The notes beneath the pieces were generated by a model, which was not told the origin of the DNA, searched no databases, and saw nothing but the letters and a program-made list of their open reading frames with translations. The translations under genes and the position numbers were made by a program. A DNA stretch of 6,336 bases from an uncultured Flavobacteriales bacterium. GTDB taxonomy: Bacteria; Bacteroidota; Bacteroidia; Flavobacteriales_D; Parvicellaceae. Of the stretch, positions 5,901-6,336 are shown piece by piece. The stretch is from assembly GCA_937924345.1 (NCBI GenBank), contig CALDTD010000368.1, positions 1-6,336 on the forward strand, read 5' to 3'. Within the stretch, counting starts at the first letter, position 1. Each line of letters begins with the position of its first letter.

Positions 5901-6336
5901 AACTACTGGAACAACAGGTAACGAGAATATAATGCCAGTTGTAGATTCTACTTATTTAGTTTACGTATTAGATTCGCTTAGTTGTTCATCAGACACATTA
6001 AATATAACTGTAAACATTCATCCAGAGATTACAACTATTACAAACTTAGCAGATACTGTTTGTCCAGGTGATCCCGCTAGCTTAGAAGTTACAGCTTCGG
6101 GTGGAAGTGGTGTGGGCTTTACTTACGAATGGTTCGATGATAATGGAGTTTCTCTTGGTACTGGGACTAATATATCTGTAACTTCAATAACTGATAATCA
6201 ATATTACTATGTACAAGTAACAGACGATTGTGAAACGCCAATGGCTTTAGATAGTGTTATTGTAAGATGGCATATTGAACCTCATGTAAATATGGACGCT
6301 GATATTTATGACGGTTGTTTTCCGATTTTAGTCAAT
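2956..6336 (+). CDS. Giant secreted multi-domain (Ig/PKD/SprB-like) surface protein, N-terminal 1127 residues; runs off the right edge
   Basis: Probably a T9SS-exported adhesin-like protein of the kind that usually ends in a gliding-motility-associated C-terminal domain; that end is outside the window. The start ATG directly follows an in-frame TAA, so it is the first possible start. Residues 1-23 are a signal peptide likely cut after Ala23 (SFLA/SHVPGG). Then come a cysteine-rich N-terminal domain (about 24-280), a cadherin-like unit with DPDAGDSL (about 300-398), Ig-like units opening with TICEGD (about 399-480) and SSCLG (481-565), an Ig-like unit (566-857) apparently split by a foreign module at about 599-793, a SprB-like repeat (860-942), two further Ig-like units (TICIGG, 943-1020; TVCPGD, 1021-1108) and the start of a PKD-like unit (DGCFPILVN). 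No transmembrane segment is seen after the signal peptide. There is no frameshift. The exact role (adhesion, gliding or matrix) cannot be read from sequence. Confidence 0.88.
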   Translation, partial: MNSSVLKLFFLLISVVYINSFLASHVPGGNITYECLGNNEYEVTLTIYEDCGNSFIGDFGTLDEDIDITSDCGDNLDLTLTNTMFQNEISQLCPSSIGQSECNGGSLPGIYMHQWKGTITLPSQCDSWRFEFDDCCRNSSSNLVGTTSDYYFYASLNNIAAPCNSSPTITAPPIPYYCVNQPVCYNLGIVEPDGDSLVYSLVEASEDATNTVAYQNGFSGAQPIAGITIDSETGLINFTPTAQGNYVVVIKVDEYDDNGVLLGSIIQDFTFEIANCSNQIISCGNSNISNVNGSVTQVDPTTLEMCEGVPFSFDLEFTDPDAGDSLFIESNISIVLQGAITTITYPNSPSANVIKINVAWTPPPGSSNNNNSFTVTVRDNACPVSGQQTLVYNIQVIGSTYAGLDLTICEGDSVNVTAENGTVFNWFDISGDPINVGTNFSCNNCASPIINPAITSTYEVVSDLSGNCVNRDTITINVAPNFTYTIDQSSASSCLGAEIQLEVTPDTPNNYTYLWTPSDDLDNATIANPIFSPSTPGTFVKEVTVTSPLGCIKYDSIEVNVISEFAPDLSLSRTNLSVLSCEDSAIFNIDLGGGIPAQCGPSATLNCSGGSTQVLGNNDGVNGATFTNAWPAPFGNYYRNAKHQFLYTAAELNAIGFTGGKINKISFEVTDMNSSTSNYNSYSVRIGCVGINAITDWQTGLTQVFGPQDISINTGWNDLVFSTAYEWDGISNLVIEICYDNLAETFTQNASSPYTNTPFVSSIYYRSDSQNACSSNSDTGTLTRRPVTRFSFCPTTPDPSAFNFEWTVNGAPYTVTNYNEPLRFYDTPDASIDYHLVVTNIAGGCADSIDFSFTSECLEPRPRIEVPTCNGGDDGLIKVGAIGDNGPLWKFELLNNLGIIVATQDNITDSATFDNLVAGQYTIRVTDTVGLTADSIVVVEEPTPIVLSVGNDTTICIGGTAVLNATVTGGNGINSYLFNWTGTTGTTGNENIMPVVDSTYLVYVLDSLSCSSDTLNITVNIHPEITTITNLADTVCPGDPASLEVTASGGSGVGFTYEWFDDNGVSLGTGTNISVTSITDNQYYYVQVTDDCETPMALDSVIVRWHIEPHVNMDADIYDGCFPILVN
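3025..3795 (+). other. Cysteine-rich N-terminal domain of the giant protein (residues about 24-280)
   Basis: Mature N-terminus SHVPGGNITYECLGNNEY followed by an IYEDC motif, QLCPSS, a paired DDCCRN (Cys135-Cys136), and PYYCVNQPVCYN. This set recurs at the start of large bacteroidete surface proteins as I remember them. The second half has VEPDGDSLVYSL (190-201) and GLINFTPTAQGNYVV (234-248), as in cadherin/dystroglycan-like folds where the acidic DGD loop can bind calcium. Twelve cysteines lie between residues 35 and 276, an even number that fits an extracytoplasmic, disulfide-bonded fold. The function is unknown to me. Confidence 0.65.
4750..5334 (+). other. Roughly 195-residue beta-rich module nested in an Ig-like unit (residues about 599-793)
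   Basis: The module starts at QCGPSATLNCSGG and contains YPAPYGNWY-like WPAPFGNYY (630-638), AKHQFLYTAAELNAIGFTGG (641-660), YSVRIGC (682-688), NLVIEICYDN (732-741), IYYRSD (763-768) and ends at RRPVTRFSFC. I recognise this arrangement as a module that recurs in bacteroidete T9SS cargo, probably a jelly-roll or fibronectin-like beta-sandwich, but I have no name for it. It interrupts an Ig-like unit whose first half begins at VLSCED (579-) and whose second half resumes at FNFEWTVNG (802-810). Confidence 0.55.
5533..5781 (+). repeat. SprB-like repeat unit in the giant protein (residues about 860-942)
   Basis: It shows the SprB-repeat signature: an opening Cys-Asn-Gly-Gly-Asp-Asp-Gly (869-875), a central beta-rich stretch, then LVAGQYTIRVTDTVG (916-930) and a closing glutamate-proline. 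SprB repeats are named for the mobile gliding adhesin SprB of Flavobacterium johnsoniae. One copy is visible; further copies may follow beyond the right edge. Confidence 0.6.

Overview
This window most likely comes from a low-G+C member of the Bacteroidota, probably Flavobacteriales; this is inferred from gene content and promoter style, not from a ribosomal marker. The clues are a DPP IV-type S9 peptidase with the bacteroidete form of its signature motifs, a very large secreted multi-domain protein of the kind exported by the type IX secretion system (T9SS), no Shine-Dalgarno sequence before any of the three protein genes, and TAnnTTTG (-7) promoter boxes, one with a TTG exactly 19 bases upstream.

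Layout. Positions 1-1355 (minus) hold the N-terminal 451 codons of a secreted dipeptidyl peptidase IV; its catalytic domain lies off the left edge. Positions 1425-2291 (minus) hold a complete ttcA, encoding the tRNA 2-thiocytidine synthetase. After a gene-free gap come two minus-strand tRNA genes, tRNA-Leu(GAG) at 2517-2600 and tRNA-Lys(UUU) at 2636-2708. A terminator-like hairpin sits in the 35-base spacer between them, and a strong promoter lies upstream of the Lys gene. From 2956 to the right edge (plus, divergent) runs one uninterrupted frame of 1127 codons with no stop. It encodes a signal peptide, a cysteine-rich N-terminal domain, cadherin-like and Ig/PKD-like domains, a roughly 195-residue module apparently nested inside one Ig-like domain, a SprB-like repeat, and more Ig/PKD-like domains.

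How it fits together. The minus-strand half is mostly housekeeping: two tRNAs, a tRNA-modifying enzyme and a periplasmic or secreted peptidase. TtcA modifies certain tRNAs at C32; the Lys tRNA here does have C at position 32, but no functional link between these neighbours is claimed. The plus-strand half is accessory: a giant, probably cell-surface or secreted protein with its own -7 box. No CRISPR array, insertion sequence or phage gene was seen. The most interesting content is the domain architecture of the large protein and the hairpin plus T-tract that directly abuts the 5' end of tRNA-Leu.
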